Shown: positions 41,511 to 51,376, counted from the first letter of the stretch. The stretch: 64,000 nt of DNA from REEB76 sp963774895 (GCA_963774895.1 CAVZGN010000001.1:620001-684000), one strand, 5' to 3'. Notes: generated by a model from the letters alone, not told the origin. A program made the numbers and translations.

Positions 41511-42446
41511 ATGGAAAGTTACCAAGAAATCAGCCCGCAATTGCACACCCTGGCAGACTTTGTACGTTGGGGTGCGAGTCTGTTTAATCGTTCAGGATTG
41601 CATTTCGGTCATGGCACTACCAATGCCGTGGATGAAGCGCTGAATCTGGTGTTGCATGGCGTAGGTCTCGATCACGAGATCCCTCCCTGGCTCCTGGAAA
41701 CGCGCCTCACAGCCGTGGAAAAGCATGCGGTCTATGAGTTGCTGCGCCGGCGGGTGGAGGAACGCAAACCCTATGCCTATATAACCGGACATGCACGCTT
41801 TGCCGGCCTGGATTTCTATGTGGATGAACGTGTGTTGGTGCCGCGTTCGCCGATCGCCGAATTGATCGAGAAGAATTTCAAACCCTGGGTCGATCCGCAG
41901 GGGGTAACCCGGGTGCTGGATCTGTGCACAGGCAGCGGCTGTATCGCCATCGCCTGTGCCTACGCTTTTCCGGACGCGCACGTAGTCGCCACGGATATCT
42001 CCGATGCAGCACTGGAGGTCGCCCGCATCAATGTGGACCGCCTGAGCGTGAAACAGCGGGTGACACTTAGGAAATTCGATGTGTTCGAAGGCCTGCCGGC
42101 CGCGCACTTTGACATCATCGTCAGCAATCCACCCTATGTGGACGCGCAAGATATGCAGGATCTGCCTGATGAACACCAGCAGGAACCCCCGCTGGGTTTG
42201 GCGGCAGGCGATGATGGATTGGAGATCGTACGGCGCATCCTTGCGGGCGCGCCTAATTACCTGGCAGCCGATGGCATCCTGGTAGTGGAGGTCGGCAACA
42301 GCCGCTGGGCACTGGAACAGGAATTTCCACAAGCACCATTCACGTGGCTGGAGTTCGAGCGCGGTCAGGCCGAAGTGTTCCTGTTGACAGCGGAGCAGGC
42401 TGCGGACGTGCGAAGCCACCATCAGCGAGCGCAGCGTGTCCGGTAA
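41511..42446 (+). CDS. prmB: 50S ribosomal protein L3 glutamine methyltransferase PrmB
   Basis: A 311-residue SAM-dependent methyltransferase that modifies a glutamine of L3. The SAM-binding motif I is LDLCTGSGCIAIACAYAFP (about 142-160) and the glutamine-binding catalytic motif is NPPY in IVSNPPYVDAQDM (about 202-214). EERKPYAYITGHARFAGLDF marks the PrmB/PrmC N-terminal domain. FVRWGASLFNRSGLHFGHGT is typical of PrmB rather than PrmC. The ATG at 41511 is supported by CAGGAT just upstream. It overlaps aroC by 11 bases; prmB-aroC is a known gammaproteobacterial pair. Confidence 0.95.
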   Translation: MESYQEISPQLHTLADFVRWGASLFNRSGLHFGHGTTNAVDEALNLVLHGVGLDHEIPPWLLETRLTAVEKHAVYELLRRRVEERKPYAYITGHARFAGLDFYVDERVLVPRSPIAELIEKNFKPWVDPQGVTRVLDLCTGSGCIAIACAYAFPDAHVVATDISDAALEVARINVDRLSVKQRVTLRKFDVFEGLPAAHFDIIVSNPPYVDAQDMQDLPDEHQQEPPLGLAAGDDGLEIVRRILAGAPNYLAADGILVVEVGNSRWALEQEFPQAPFTWLEFERGQAEVFLLTAEQAADVRSHHQRAQRVR

Positions 42447-43524
42447 TACCTTTGGAAAGCTGTTTACCGTCACCAGCTTTGGCGAAAGTCATGGAGCGGC
42501 ATTGGGCTGTATCGTGGACGGATGCCCGCCCGGCATGTCGCTATGCGAGGCTGACATCCAGCGCTATGTGGACCGGCGCCGCTCCGGTACCACGCGGCAT
42601 ACATCGCAACGCCATGAAGCGGATCAGATAAAGATTCTCTCCGGAGTGTTCGAGGGTTCGACTACCGGTACACCCATCGGACTACTTGTAGATAATACCG
42701 ATCAACGTCCGCAGGACTACGAGGCCATCAAGGACAAGTTCCGGCCGGGACATGCGGACTACACCTATCTGATGAAGTACGGCCGACGCGATCATCGCGG
42801 TGGCGGGCGCGCCTCGGCGCGTGAAACGGTGATGCGCGTGGCGGCCGGCGCCATCGCGCGCAAATATCTCGAGGAACACTATGGGGTCGTGATCCGAGGC
42901 TGGCTGTCGCAATTGGGGCCTCTGGTAGTGGAACCCAGGGATCTGGATACTGTCGATGACAATCCATTTTTCTGTCCCGATCCGGCGCGTGTCCCGGAAC
43001 TGGAAACCTATATAGATGCGTTGCGCAAGTCCGGTGACTCCATCGGCGCGCGCATCACAGTGATGGCGCGGGGCGTGCCGCCCGGGTGGGGTGAGCCGGT
43101 ATTCGACAAACTGGATGCCGACATTGCCTCCGCCATGATGGGCATCAACGCGGTGAAGGGCGTGGAGATCGGCGCAGGTTTCGCCGCCGTTACCCAGAAA
43201 GGCAGTCAACACCGGGATGAGATGACACCGCGGGGATTCTTGTCCAACAACGCCGGCGGTATCCTCGGCGGCATTTCCACCGGACAGGAGATCAGGGTGA
43301 ATATTGCCGTCAAACCCACATCCAGCATCCGGCTCACGGCCCATACCATCGATACCCAGGGCCAGGCGGTGGAGATCAGCGTGCATGGCCGCCACGATCC
43401 CTGCGTGGGCATCCGTGCCACGCCGATCGCCGAGGCCATGCTGGCGCTGACGCTGATCGACCATGCTTTGCGTCAGCGTGGGCAGAATATGGATGTTTCA
43501 CCAGTGCTCAAACCAATTCCGTGA
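42436..43524 (+). CDS. aroC: Chorismate synthase
   Basis: A 362-residue FMN-dependent enzyme that converts EPSP to chorismate, the branch point to aromatic amino acids, folate and quinones. Signatures are SFGESHGAALGCIVDGCPPG (about 13-32), GRRDHRGGGRASARETVMRVAAG and the C-terminal VKPTSSI...RHDPCVGIRA. The start is GTG at 42436, inside the end of prmB, so translation is probably coupled. Length matches E. coli. Confidence 0.97.
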   Translation: MSGNTFGKLFTVTSFGESHGAALGCIVDGCPPGMSLCEADIQRYVDRRRSGTTRHTSQRHEADQIKILSGVFEGSTTGTPIGLLVDNTDQRPQDYEAIKDKFRPGHADYTYLMKYGRRDHRGGGRASARETVMRVAAGAIARKYLEEHYGVVIRGWLSQLGPLVVEPRDLDTVDDNPFFCPDPARVPELETYIDALRKSGDSIGARITVMARGVPPGWGEPVFDKLDADIASAMMGINAVKGVEIGAGFAAVTQKGSQHRDEMTPRGFLSNNAGGILGGISTGQEIRVNIAVKPTSSIRLTAHTIDTQGQAVEISVHGRHDPCVGIRATPIAEAMLALTLIDHALRQRGQNMDVSPVLKPIP

Positions 43525-43578
43525 AAATCGACCTACTATCAATGTGCATGGATGTGTTAAATTTTATTTGGAGTGGGC

Positions 43579-44601
43579 GTGGATACATTTGATATAGCTG
43601 TAGTCGGAGCAACCGGGACCGTCGGCAGCAGCATGCTGGAGATTCTGGAAGAGCGGAATTTTCCTGTTGGCAGGGTATATGCACTGGCCAGCGAGCGCTC
43701 CACCGCCAAACATGCGGTATTCAACGCGGTTCAGCTGAAGGTCGAGGAGTTGGCTAAATTCGATTTCGCCAAAGTGCGCCTGGCGTTGTTCTCCGCCGGT
43801 GCCGCGGTATCGGCGCAATTCGCACCCCGGGCCGCCGCCACCGGCTGCGTGGTCATAGACAATACTTCGCAGTTCCGCTATGAACCGGATATTCCACTGG
43901 TGGTACCGGAAGTGAATCCCCAGGCGGTGGGGAAATACAAGAATCGCGGCATCATCGCCAATCCCAATTGTTCAACCATTCAGATGGTGGTGGCACTCAA
44001 ACCCATCTATGACGCGGTGGGCATCGAGCGTATCAATGTGGCCACCTATCAGTCGGTTTCCGGCGCCGGCACCGGCGCCATCGAAGAGCTGGCGAGTCAG
44101 ACCGCACAGTTGCTGAATGGCCATGCGGTGGACACGGGCGGCACGTTCGCCAAACAGATTGCCTTCAACGTGCTGCCGCAGATCGATGAGTTCCAGGACA
44201 ACGGTTATACCCGCGAGGAAATGAAGATGCTGTGGGAGACCCGCAAGATCCTGGATGATGAGTCCATCCAGGTGAATGCCACGGCTGTCAGGGTGCCGGT
44301 TTTCTATGGACATTCAGCGGCGTTGCACATCGAGACCCGGGAGAAACTCACGGCCGCCCAGGCTCGGAATCTGCTGCGCCAGGCACCGGGGGTGGTGGTG
44401 CTGGACGAGCACCGGCCCGGGGGCTACCCCACGGCGGTCACTGAGGCTGCTCACAAGGACGCGGTTTTCGTGGGCCGCATCCGGGAGGATCACTCTCACC
44501 CCCGGGGATTGGACTTATGGGTGGTGGCTGATAACGTCCGCAAGGGCGCGGCTCTCAACAGTGTGCAGGTGGCGGAGTTGTTGGTGAAAAGCTATTTATA
44601 A
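43579..44601 (+). CDS. asd: Aspartate-semialdehyde dehydrogenase
   Basis: A 340-residue NADPH-dependent enzyme that makes aspartate semialdehyde for lysine, threonine, methionine and diaminopimelate. The nucleotide-binding GATGTVGSSML is near residues 10-20. The catalytic cysteine is Cys131 in ANPNCSTIQMV, and SGAGTGAIEELASQT is also conserved. The form is the shorter one found beside fimV in Pseudomonas. The GTG at 43579 is preferred over the GTG at 43573 because GGAG at 43570-43573 then has five bases of spacing. CATGGATG at 43547-43554, a CsrA-like sequence, lies in its leader. Confidence 0.94.
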   Translation: MDTFDIAVVGATGTVGSSMLEILEERNFPVGRVYALASERSTAKHAVFNAVQLKVEELAKFDFAKVRLALFSAGAAVSAQFAPRAAATGCVVIDNTSQFRYEPDIPLVVPEVNPQAVGKYKNRGIIANPNCSTIQMVVALKPIYDAVGIERINVATYQSVSGAGTGAIEELASQTAQLLNGHAVDTGGTFAKQIAFNVLPQIDEFQDNGYTREEMKMLWETRKILDDESIQVNATAVRVPVFYGHSAALHIETREKLTAAQARNLLRQAPGVVVLDEHRPGGYPTAVTEAAHKDAVFVGRIREDHSHPRGLDLWVVADNVRKGAALNSVQVAELLVKSYL

Positions 44602-44713
44602 GCTATAGTTAGCCCAGTTTTATAAAGAGCATTCTGAGCTATCGGTGGCATGCCGTTGCCCGGCCGCACCTCATTCCGGGTCGCGACAGGGGGCGGGGAG
44701 ACGGGGAGAGATC

Positions 44714-47203
44714 ATGAGCAAGACGCTTAAGTTTGTCCTGGCCTGTGTAATCGCGGTGTTGCCGTTGGCGGCAAACGCACTGGGTCTTGGCGAGATCAAG
44801 CTCAATTCCGGACTCAATCAACCCTTGGATGCGGATATCCCGATCGTGGGGGCGGCGGCTGATGAGATCAACAGCCTGCAAATCAAAATCGCGAGCCCCG
44901 CACAGTTCAAGCAGGTGGGACTGCCGATGGCCGGTGTGCTTAGCCAGCTAAAGTTTCAGATCGTACCAGGGCCAAACGGCACTGCCAGTGTGCATATCAC
45001 CACCAATCAGCCCATGCGTGAACCGTTTCTGGATTTCTTGGCGGATGCCACCTGGGACAACGGCGAACTCATCCGTGAGTACACGGTATTTCTGAATCCG
45101 CCGAATTTTGAGATTACAACCCAGGCGGCTCCGGCTGCCGCGACTACTGCAGCTGCTGCTGCTGCCGCACAACCTGCGGCAACCGCACCGCTGGGTACCA
45201 CGGCAGCTCCTGCTCCTACCGCGACTCCAGCTCCTACTCCGGCGGTGGCCCCTGTGCCCGTGACAACGCAATCGGCACCGCAGCCGGCTGCGACTGCCGC
45301 GGCGGTAATTCCAGTGGTATCCGCGGGTACTTCAATGTTGGGCGGGAATTACGGTCCCATCCATCGGGGTGAAACACTTTCCGAGATCGCCCTGAACATG
45401 CGGCCCCAGGGCGTGACTCTCAATCAGATGATGATCGCGATTTACCGCGCCAACCCCGAAGTCTTCATGCATAACATCAACCTCATGAAGGCCGGTTATG
45501 TTCTGCGGCTTCCGACTATGGACGATATTCAGGCGGTGAGAGTCGCGGAGGCCAATTCTGAAGTGCGTACGCAGATTGCTGATTGGCGCGCCAGCCGTGG
45601 ACTGGCCGGTGCGCATAAGCCGGCCACTAATACCGAACAACCCTCGTTGCAGCTGGTAGCGCCGTCATCAGCTGCGCAGACTACCGAGAACCAGGTGCCA
45701 GGCGCAGGCAAGAGTGCGAGTGGCGCAGAGACCGGGGCTGAAGCAGCCGGCAATGCAGCTCAAACGCAGTCCACAGGTGCCGGTGCGGCAACCACTGCAT
45801 CCAACGCACCGATCGCGGTCGAAAGTAACAGCATGTCGGCAGTGCAAGAACAGGCCGGCAAGCAAAACAAACAAGCGGCAGCAACCAAGAGCACGCCCCT
45901 GTATCCAGAAAAACCGGCAGCGGTAAAACCTTTGCCGAAAACCAAGATCATTCCGGTCCAATCCACGGCTTCCTCCGGTGGATTACTGGATTCGCTGCTC
46001 AATCCCTATGTGATCATCGCCATCATCGTGATAATTCTGGTGCTGATCACCGGCATCTATATCAAGAGGCGGCGCGCTTCAGACGCAGCCATCAGCAAAC
46101 CCGTCAAGATCAGAAAAGCACCCACGGCTGATGCCGACTGGGAAAAAGAAGAAAAAGCCGGCTTGAAAGACGTGACCAACCTCGATTCCGTTGATGGATC
46201 AGACGCAGGTGGATCAGCCAGTGATGCCGCGATGGGCTCGACTGCATCCCACATGACTACCACGAATCTCAAGCTGGATGAATCCGATCCCATGGCGGAA
46301 GCGGATTTTCACATGGCTTACGGTCTCTATGATCAGGCGGCAGATGTGCTTAATAAGTCCTTGCGTCAGGACCCGAGCCGCCGCGATCTCAAGATGAAAC
46401 TGCTGGAAGTATATTTCACCGCCGGTGACCGCGCTAACTTTGTGGAAACCGCCCGCGGCTTGCGCCAGGAGATGGGGGCATCGCCCGACAAGGATTGGGA
46501 AAACATCGCCATCATGGGCCGTCAAGTGGCGCCAGAGGAGACTCTGTTCTCGGGTGAGGGCGCGGCTGCAGGTGCGAGCGTGGATATCCCGCTGGACAGC
46601 GGCGGTACGGGTACCGCCGTGCATACAGATCTGGATCCTTTGGCAGGTGCATTTGAGGGCATGCGTCCCGTGAGCATACCGGCCGCTGCTGCAAAACCCG
46701 CGCCTGCTGAACAGCAGGTTGTGGATTTTTCGCTGCCGGATATCGAGCCGGTAACCAAGAGCAAGAAAGCTGCACCGGCGGCCGACGCCACCAGCGGGGA
46801 CAAGAAACCCGTGCCAGCTCCGGCTAAGAAGCCCGGTGAAGCCACCGTGACCGCGGATTTCGGCACCGATTCCCAGGTGGAGTTCGATAAGGCCCTTAAG
46901 GAATTATCGGATTTCGTGAACACCAATGTACCACCACAGGAAGAAGGCACACGCAGTGGCAGCGGTCAGTCCATGTCGCTGGCAGCAGATGCGGAAGTTC
47001 CCGGTAAGCAAACCGGGACCAGCACCGGTACCGGTGAGGATACCACCGGGCTGAATGAAATCGGCACCAAACTGGATCTGGCGCGCGCCTATATCGATAT
47101 GGGCGATTCCGATGGCGCCAAGAACATCCTCCAGGAAGTATTGGAGGAGGGCGACGGCCTACAGCAGCAGGAAGCCAGGAAACTGCTACAAACCCTGACC
47201 TGA
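44714..47203 (+). CDS. fimV: Polar landmark / pilus assembly protein FimV
   Basis: An 829-residue inner-membrane protein of the FimV/HubP family, which organises the cell pole and supports type IV pili and twitching. A signal peptide (about 1-23) ends at ANA-LGLGEIKLNSGLNQPL, the family signature. A periplasmic Ala/Pro/Thr-rich region follows, then a LysM domain (about 213-275, RGETLSEIALNM), one transmembrane helix (about 438-458), an acidic cytoplasmic part with a TPR near 525-560, and the C-terminal FimV domain (LDLARAYIDMGDSDGAKNIL, about 785-805). The ATG at 44714 follows GGGGAGAG. The asd-fimV-truA order matches Pseudomonas. Confidence 0.92.
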   Translation: MSKTLKFVLACVIAVLPLAANALGLGEIKLNSGLNQPLDADIPIVGAAADEINSLQIKIASPAQFKQVGLPMAGVLSQLKFQIVPGPNGTASVHITTNQPMREPFLDFLADATWDNGELIREYTVFLNPPNFEITTQAAPAAATTAAAAAAAQPAATAPLGTTAAPAPTATPAPTPAVAPVPVTTQSAPQPAATAAAVIPVVSAGTSMLGGNYGPIHRGETLSEIALNMRPQGVTLNQMMIAIYRANPEVFMHNINLMKAGYVLRLPTMDDIQAVRVAEANSEVRTQIADWRASRGLAGAHKPATNTEQPSLQLVAPSSAAQTTENQVPGAGKSASGAETGAEAAGNAAQTQSTGAGAATTASNAPIAVESNSMSAVQEQAGKQNKQAAATKSTPLYPEKPAAVKPLPKTKIIPVQSTASSGGLLDSLLNPYVIIAIIVIILVLITGIYIKRRRASDAAISKPVKIRKAPTADADWEKEEKAGLKDVTNLDSVDGSDAGGSASDAAMGSTASHMTTTNLKLDESDPMAEADFHMAYGLYDQAADVLNKSLRQDPSRRDLKMKLLEVYFTAGDRANFVETARGLRQEMGASPDKDWENIAIMGRQVAPEETLFSGEGAAAGASVDIPLDSGGTGTAVHTDLDPLAGAFEGMRPVSIPAAAAKPAPAEQQVVDFSLPDIEPVTKSKKAAPAADATSGDKKPVPAPAKKPGEATVTADFGTDSQVEFDKALKELSDFVNTNVPPQEEGTRSGSGQSMSLAADAEVPGKQTGTSTGTGEDTTGLNEIGTKLDLARAYIDMGDSDGAKNILQEVLEEGDGLQQQEARKLLQTLT

Positions 47204-47343
47204 GCCAGTCACACTGCGGGTGGTAAAGGCGGAGTGTCTTCGCCAGTGGTCTGATTGCCCCATTAGTTTCGTCGGCAGCACGCCGTGAGACACACATATG
47301 TAATTTTCATAACCTGCTGCTATCTTCATGCGGGTGGAATCTG

Positions 47344-48162
47344 ATGGCGCGTATGGCAGTGGGCCTTGAGTACGACGGCACCGCCTTCATGGGCTGGCAA
47401 CGGCAAGCGCATGCCGGACGTACAGTCCAAGGTTGTCTCGAATCCGCCATCGCCAAGGTCGCTGATCATCCCGTGGAAGTCGCGTGCGCCGGTCGCACGG
47501 ATGCAGGCGTGCACGCTCTCGGTCAGGTAACGCACTTCGACATCGAGGCGCGGCGTGGCCTGCGTGGCTGGTTGCTAGGTATCAATTCGAATCTGCCAGC
47601 CGATGTGGCGGCGAACTGGGTCCAGCAAGTACCGGACGATTTCCATGCGCGCTACCAGGCGTGTGCACGCCAATATCGATACACCATCCTCAACCGCCTG
47701 ACACGACCAGCGCTCATGCGGTCGCAGGTGACGTGGGTACATCATCTATTGGATGAAGCGCGCATGTGTGCAGCCGCGAGATTTTTGCTGGGAGAACATG
47801 ATTTTTCCGCCTTCCGCGCAGTGGAGTGCCAGGCACGTTCGCCGGTGCGCCGCGTCCATCGTCTTGATGTACGCCGCGATGGCGAGATTGTAACGATCGA
47901 CGTGGTGGCCGACGGCTTTCTGCATCATATGGTGCGCAACATCGTCGGCGTGCTGATTGACATCGGCACCGGGAAGCAGGAACCGGAGTGGGCACGACGA
48001 GTTTTAGCGGGTCGCGATCGAACCTTGGGCGGCATCACTGCGCCGTCACACGGATTGTGCTTCATGGCGGTGCTGTATCCCACGGCTTATGGCGTACCTG
48101 TGCCGGATGGTGCACTATTCGATGGCCTGTCTGCGGACATCGAACTTGTGTCCAGCGGATAA
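47344..48162 (+). CDS. truA: tRNA pseudouridine(38-40) synthase TruA
   Basis: A 272-residue pseudouridine synthase acting on positions 38-40 of the anticodon stem. The catalytic aspartate is Asp53 in CAGRTDAGVHALGQV. ARQYRYTILNR, HDFSAFRA and DGFLHHMVRNIVG are family segments. The ATG at 47344 follows a GTGGAATCTG stretch with only a weak ribosome-binding site. It is 140 bp after fimV. Confidence 0.95.
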   Translation: MARMAVGLEYDGTAFMGWQRQAHAGRTVQGCLESAIAKVADHPVEVACAGRTDAGVHALGQVTHFDIEARRGLRGWLLGINSNLPADVAANWVQQVPDDFHARYQACARQYRYTILNRLTRPALMRSQVTWVHHLLDEARMCAAARFLLGEHDFSAFRAVECQARSPVRRVHRLDVRRDGEIVTIDVVADGFLHHMVRNIVGVLIDIGTGKQEPEWARRVLAGRDRTLGGITAPSHGLCFMAVLYPTAYGVPVPDGALFDGLSADIELVSSG

Positions 48163-48420
48163 AAGCATCATGGACTCGTTTACCTCCATAGGCGCTAGCA
48201 ATGCACCTTATAGGTGAAGGCGGCGTACGCGGCGTGCTTCAAGGCCGCGGGATTTGGAGACTGTCTAGCCAGGCGCCGGCGCCGGCATCACCAATAGCGG
48301 GATTCGTTTATCATATAGTTGTATCGTTGTACAAAGCATGTCCCGTAACGCAGCGCAAGCAACCTGCAATGCGTGCATAGGCGACAGCCAAGTTCATCCA
48401 TCACAGGATATTTATAAAGC
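48163..48420. other. truA-accD spacer without trp genes
   Basis: No coding gene is supported in these 258 bases. They hold a 12-bp perfect palindrome GGCGCCGGCGCC (48272-48283), the TTCGTTTATCATAT motif at 48303-48316, and CAGGATATTTAT just before accD. In Pseudomonas trpF, and in Xanthomonas trpFBA, lie between truA and accD; here they are missing. Confidence 0.5.
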
Positions 48421-49317
48421 ATGAACTGGTTCAAGAAAATCGTCCCATCACGCATCAATACCGATGAATCGCGGCCAGCGCGGCGTGGTATTCCGGAAGG
48501 ATTATGGAGCAAGTGCGAGGAGTGCAATTCGGTACTTTACCGCGCCGAGTTGGAACGCAATCTGTATGTCTGCCCCAAGTGTGGCCATCACATGCGACTT
48601 ACGGCACGCCAGCGCCTGGAAGTGTTTCTCGATCCGGGCACCGGTTCCGAGATCGGTGCGAGTATCGAGCCGGTGGACGTGCTGCGTTTCCGCGACAGCA
48701 AAAAATACAAAGACCGGCTGATGTTGGCCCAGAAAGCCACCGGTGAAAAGGATGCTCTGGTGGTCATGAAGGGGCGTCTCAAGGGCATGCGCATTGTGGT
48801 GTGTGCCTTCGAGTTTAAGTTCATGGGTGGATCCATGGGCTCCGTTGTCGGGGAGCGTTTCCTGCGCGGCGCCGAGACCGCCATGGAGGAAAATGCGCCA
48901 CTGGTGTGCTTCTCGGCCAGCGGCGGCGCGCGCATGCAGGAAGCGCTGATATCGCTCATGCAGATGGCCAAGACCAGTGCCGCTTTGGCCAAACTCTCGC
49001 ACCGCGGTATCCCATTCATTTCCGTGATGACCGATCCCACCACCGGCGGCGTGTCGGCTTCACTGGCCATGTTGGGAGACGTGAATGTAGCTGAACCTAA
49101 GGCGCTGATCGGTTTTGCAGGTCCACGGGTGATCGAGCAGACGGTACGCGAGACCCTGCCGGAAGGTTTCCAGCGCAGCGAGTTTCTGTTGGAACACGGG
49201 GCCGTGGACATGATCATCGACCGCCGCGAGATGCGCGACCGGCTCGCGTCGCTGCTTGCGATGCTCACACGCCAGCCGCCGCTCAAAGAGAGCGAGGAAG
49301 CACATAGCGAAGCCTAG
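48421..49317 (+). CDS. accD: Acetyl-CoA carboxylase carboxyltransferase subunit beta
   Basis: A 298-residue subunit that, with AccA, transfers CO2 from biotin to acetyl-CoA in fatty acid synthesis. The N-terminal zinc finger uses Cys32, Cys35, Cys51 and Cys54 (CEEC and CPKCGHH). The crotonase-like domain shows GGSMGSVVGERF, FSASGGARMQE and SVMTDPTTGGVSAS. Length is typical. The ATG at 48421 begins MNWFKKI as in homologues. It is followed by folC after 103 bp. Confidence 0.97.
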   Translation: MNWFKKIVPSRINTDESRPARRGIPEGLWSKCEECNSVLYRAELERNLYVCPKCGHHMRLTARQRLEVFLDPGTGSEIGASIEPVDVLRFRDSKKYKDRLMLAQKATGEKDALVVMKGRLKGMRIVVCAFEFKFMGGSMGSVVGERFLRGAETAMEENAPLVCFSASGGARMQEALISLMQMAKTSAALAKLSHRGIPFISVMTDPTTGGVSASLAMLGDVNVAEPKALIGFAGPRVIEQTVRETLPEGFQRSEFLLEHGAVDMIIDRREMRDRLASLLAMLTRQPPLKESEEAHSEA

Positions 49318-49420
49318 CCACATCTATAACCCGAGTTCCCGGATATCTTCCATCCGTTGCCCTATTGCTCGACTCGCACCGTGACCTGTCCACGCGATCA
49401 TCCAACACCGGATCTATGTC

Positions 49421-50704
49421 ATGCGTTTCACCACGCTCGCTGACTGGCTCCGCTGGCAGGAGCAGCTGCACCCGAACCCCATTGATCTGGGCTTGGAGCG
49501 TGTCAGGCAGGTACTGCAGCGCATGCATCTGGCGCACGCACCTTTCCTGGCGCTGACTATCGGCGGTACCAACGGCAAGGGCTCGTGCGTGGCTTTTCTG
49601 GATGCCATGCTGCGCGCCCAAGGATACAAGGTCGGCACCTACACCTCGCCGCATCTCATGCGTTACAACGAGCGCATTTGCATACAAGGCGCAGAAGCCA
49701 CCGATTCCGAACTGGTGGATGCGTTCGCAAGCGTGGACGAAGCCCGTGAGGATATCAGCCTCACGTATTTCGAATTTGGCACCCTGGCGGCTTTCGAGCT
49801 CTTTCGCGGGCATGGCGTACAGGTGGCGGTGCTGGAAGTGGGCATGGGCGGGCGCTTGGACGCGGTCAACGCCATCGATCCCATGGGCGCACTGGTGGCA
49901 TCTATCGGACTGGATCATCAGGAATGGCTGGGCCATGACCGGGACAGCATCGGCTTCGAGAAAGCCGGGATCTATCGCAGCCGGCGGCCGGCCATTTGCG
50001 GCGACCGCGATCCGCCGGATCGCCTGCTGCAAAGCGCCAGGCAGCTCGGCGCTGAGCTATTGTTGTTGGGAAAAGATTTCGACCGGCAAGCATCCGGTCA
50101 CAGCTGGGATTGGCATGGGTGGCGGGTGGATTTACAGGACTTGCCGCTACCGGCACTGCCGGGTTTCATACAGCTGGACAACGCCGCGAGTTGCATAGCA
50201 CTGCTGCAATCGCTGGCCGCTGCGTTGCCGGTCAGTGAAGGCGCTATCCGCGCGGGCCTGAAAGCGGCGCGCATTCGAGCGCGCTTTGAGCAATTGCCGG
50301 GTGCGGTGACCTGGATATTGGACGTGGCCCACAACCCAGCGGCGGCCGCCGTGCTCGCCGAGAATCTGGTCTCGAACCCGGTGACCGGCAAGACCCTGGC
50401 GGTGGTGGGCATGTTGCGCGACAAGGCTGTCGAGGAGGTGGCGCGATCGCTGGCAACGCATGTGGACCACTGGTTCGTCGGCGGACTGGAAGGAGCGCGT
50501 GGCCAGAGCGCTGCCGAGCTGGCGCGGCGAATCCTCGCGGCGATACCGGACGCCACATTGTCCGAATGCGCGCTGATGGCTGATGCTAGCCATGCGGCAC
50601 AGTCAGTGGCGCAGCGCGGTGACCGTATCCTGGTTTTCGGTTCCTTCCAGACGGTGAGCGCCATATTGCGTCTCAGGCAGGAATCCGGTACCAATTACAT
50701 CTGA
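49421..50704 (+). CDS. folC: Bifunctional folylpolyglutamate / dihydrofolate synthase
   Basis: A 427-residue Mur-ligase-like enzyme that adds glutamate to dihydropteroate and to tetrahydrofolate. The ATP-binding GGTNGKGSCVAFLDAML is near residues 47-63, followed by TYTSPHLMRYNERI. VAVLEVGMGGRLDAVN is the second Mur motif, and the C-terminal part holds DVAHNPAAA. It is in the conserved accD-folC-dedD-cvpA-purF cluster. A folD gene lies at 63 kb, so the window carries two folate genes. Confidence 0.95.
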   Translation: MRFTTLADWLRWQEQLHPNPIDLGLERVRQVLQRMHLAHAPFLALTIGGTNGKGSCVAFLDAMLRAQGYKVGTYTSPHLMRYNERICIQGAEATDSELVDAFASVDEAREDISLTYFEFGTLAAFELFRGHGVQVAVLEVGMGGRLDAVNAIDPMGALVASIGLDHQEWLGHDRDSIGFEKAGIYRSRRPAICGDRDPPDRLLQSARQLGAELLLLGKDFDRQASGHSWDWHGWRVDLQDLPLPALPGFIQLDNAASCIALLQSLAAALPVSEGAIRAGLKAARIRARFEQLPGAVTWILDVAHNPAAAAVLAENLVSNPVTGKTLAVVGMLRDKAVEEVARSLATHVDHWFVGGLEGARGQSAAELARRILAAIPDATLSECALMADASHAAQSVAQRGDRILVFGSFQTVSAILRLRQESGTNYI

Positions 50705-50735
50705 GGGCGCGTGCGCGCCCGTTGGAGGTCGGGAA

Positions 50736-51287
50736 ATGGAGATCGGACTCAAAGAGCGCCTGATCGGCGCAGTGGTGCTGGTGGTCCTGGCGGTGATCAT
50801 CATTCCCTGGGTGCTGAAGGGCGGCTCGGCACCCGATTCCACGGTGACCAAGTCATTGACGCTGCCGCCAGCGGCCGCCACCAATGGGCAGCCCGCCTAT
50901 CATATGGACCTGAGCAACCCGGCCACAGCTAGCAGTGGTTCCTTGCCGGCGATTGCGAGCACCCATGCGGCGCCGACTAGCACCCCGCAGCCGGCTGTAC
51001 GGCCCGCTGCGCAACCGGCAACGGAGCAGGCAAAGCCCGTGGCGCCGGCCAGCGGTGGCTGGGCGGTACAGGCAGGCAGTTATAGCAATGAGGCCAACGC
51101 ACGGAATGTGCAACACAAACTCACGATGCATGGCTATCACGCCTACATCAGTCGCTTCCAAACAGGCAGCCGCACCTATTATCGCGTGCGTGTTGGACCC
51201 TACACGGATAAGGCCTCTGCGGAGCGTATGGTCTCCGGAGTTGGCAAAGCCTACGGTGGAAAGGCGGCGGTGGTGCCGAACTCCTGA
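50736..51287 (+). CDS. dedD: SPOR-domain cell division protein (DedD-like)
   Basis: A 183-residue protein with a short cytoplasmic start (MEIGLKERLIG), one transmembrane helix (about 11-28), an Ala/Pro/Thr-rich periplasmic linker and a C-terminal SPOR domain (about 107-180: WAVQAGSYSNEANARNVQHK and YYRVRVGPYTDKASAERM). SPOR domains bind denuded peptidoglycan at the septum. The ATG follows GGAGGTCGGGAA. Position between folC and cvpA agrees with DedD of E. coli and its Pseudomonas homologue. Confidence 0.88.
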   Translation: MEIGLKERLIGAVVLVVLAVIIIPWVLKGGSAPDSTVTKSLTLPPAAATNGQPAYHMDLSNPATASSGSLPAIASTHAAPTSTPQPAVRPAAQPATEQAKPVAPASGGWAVQAGSYSNEANARNVQHKLTMHGYHAYISRFQTGSRTYYRVRVGPYTDKASAERMVSGVGKAYGGKAAVVPNS

Positions 51288-51376
51288 AGTTGGACAGTCG
51301 GGCGGTTTGCACGCTCCACGTCTGTTAAAATAACGACCCGTTTTAAAGACCGCACGCCACGGCGGCCAGGGCGCGC

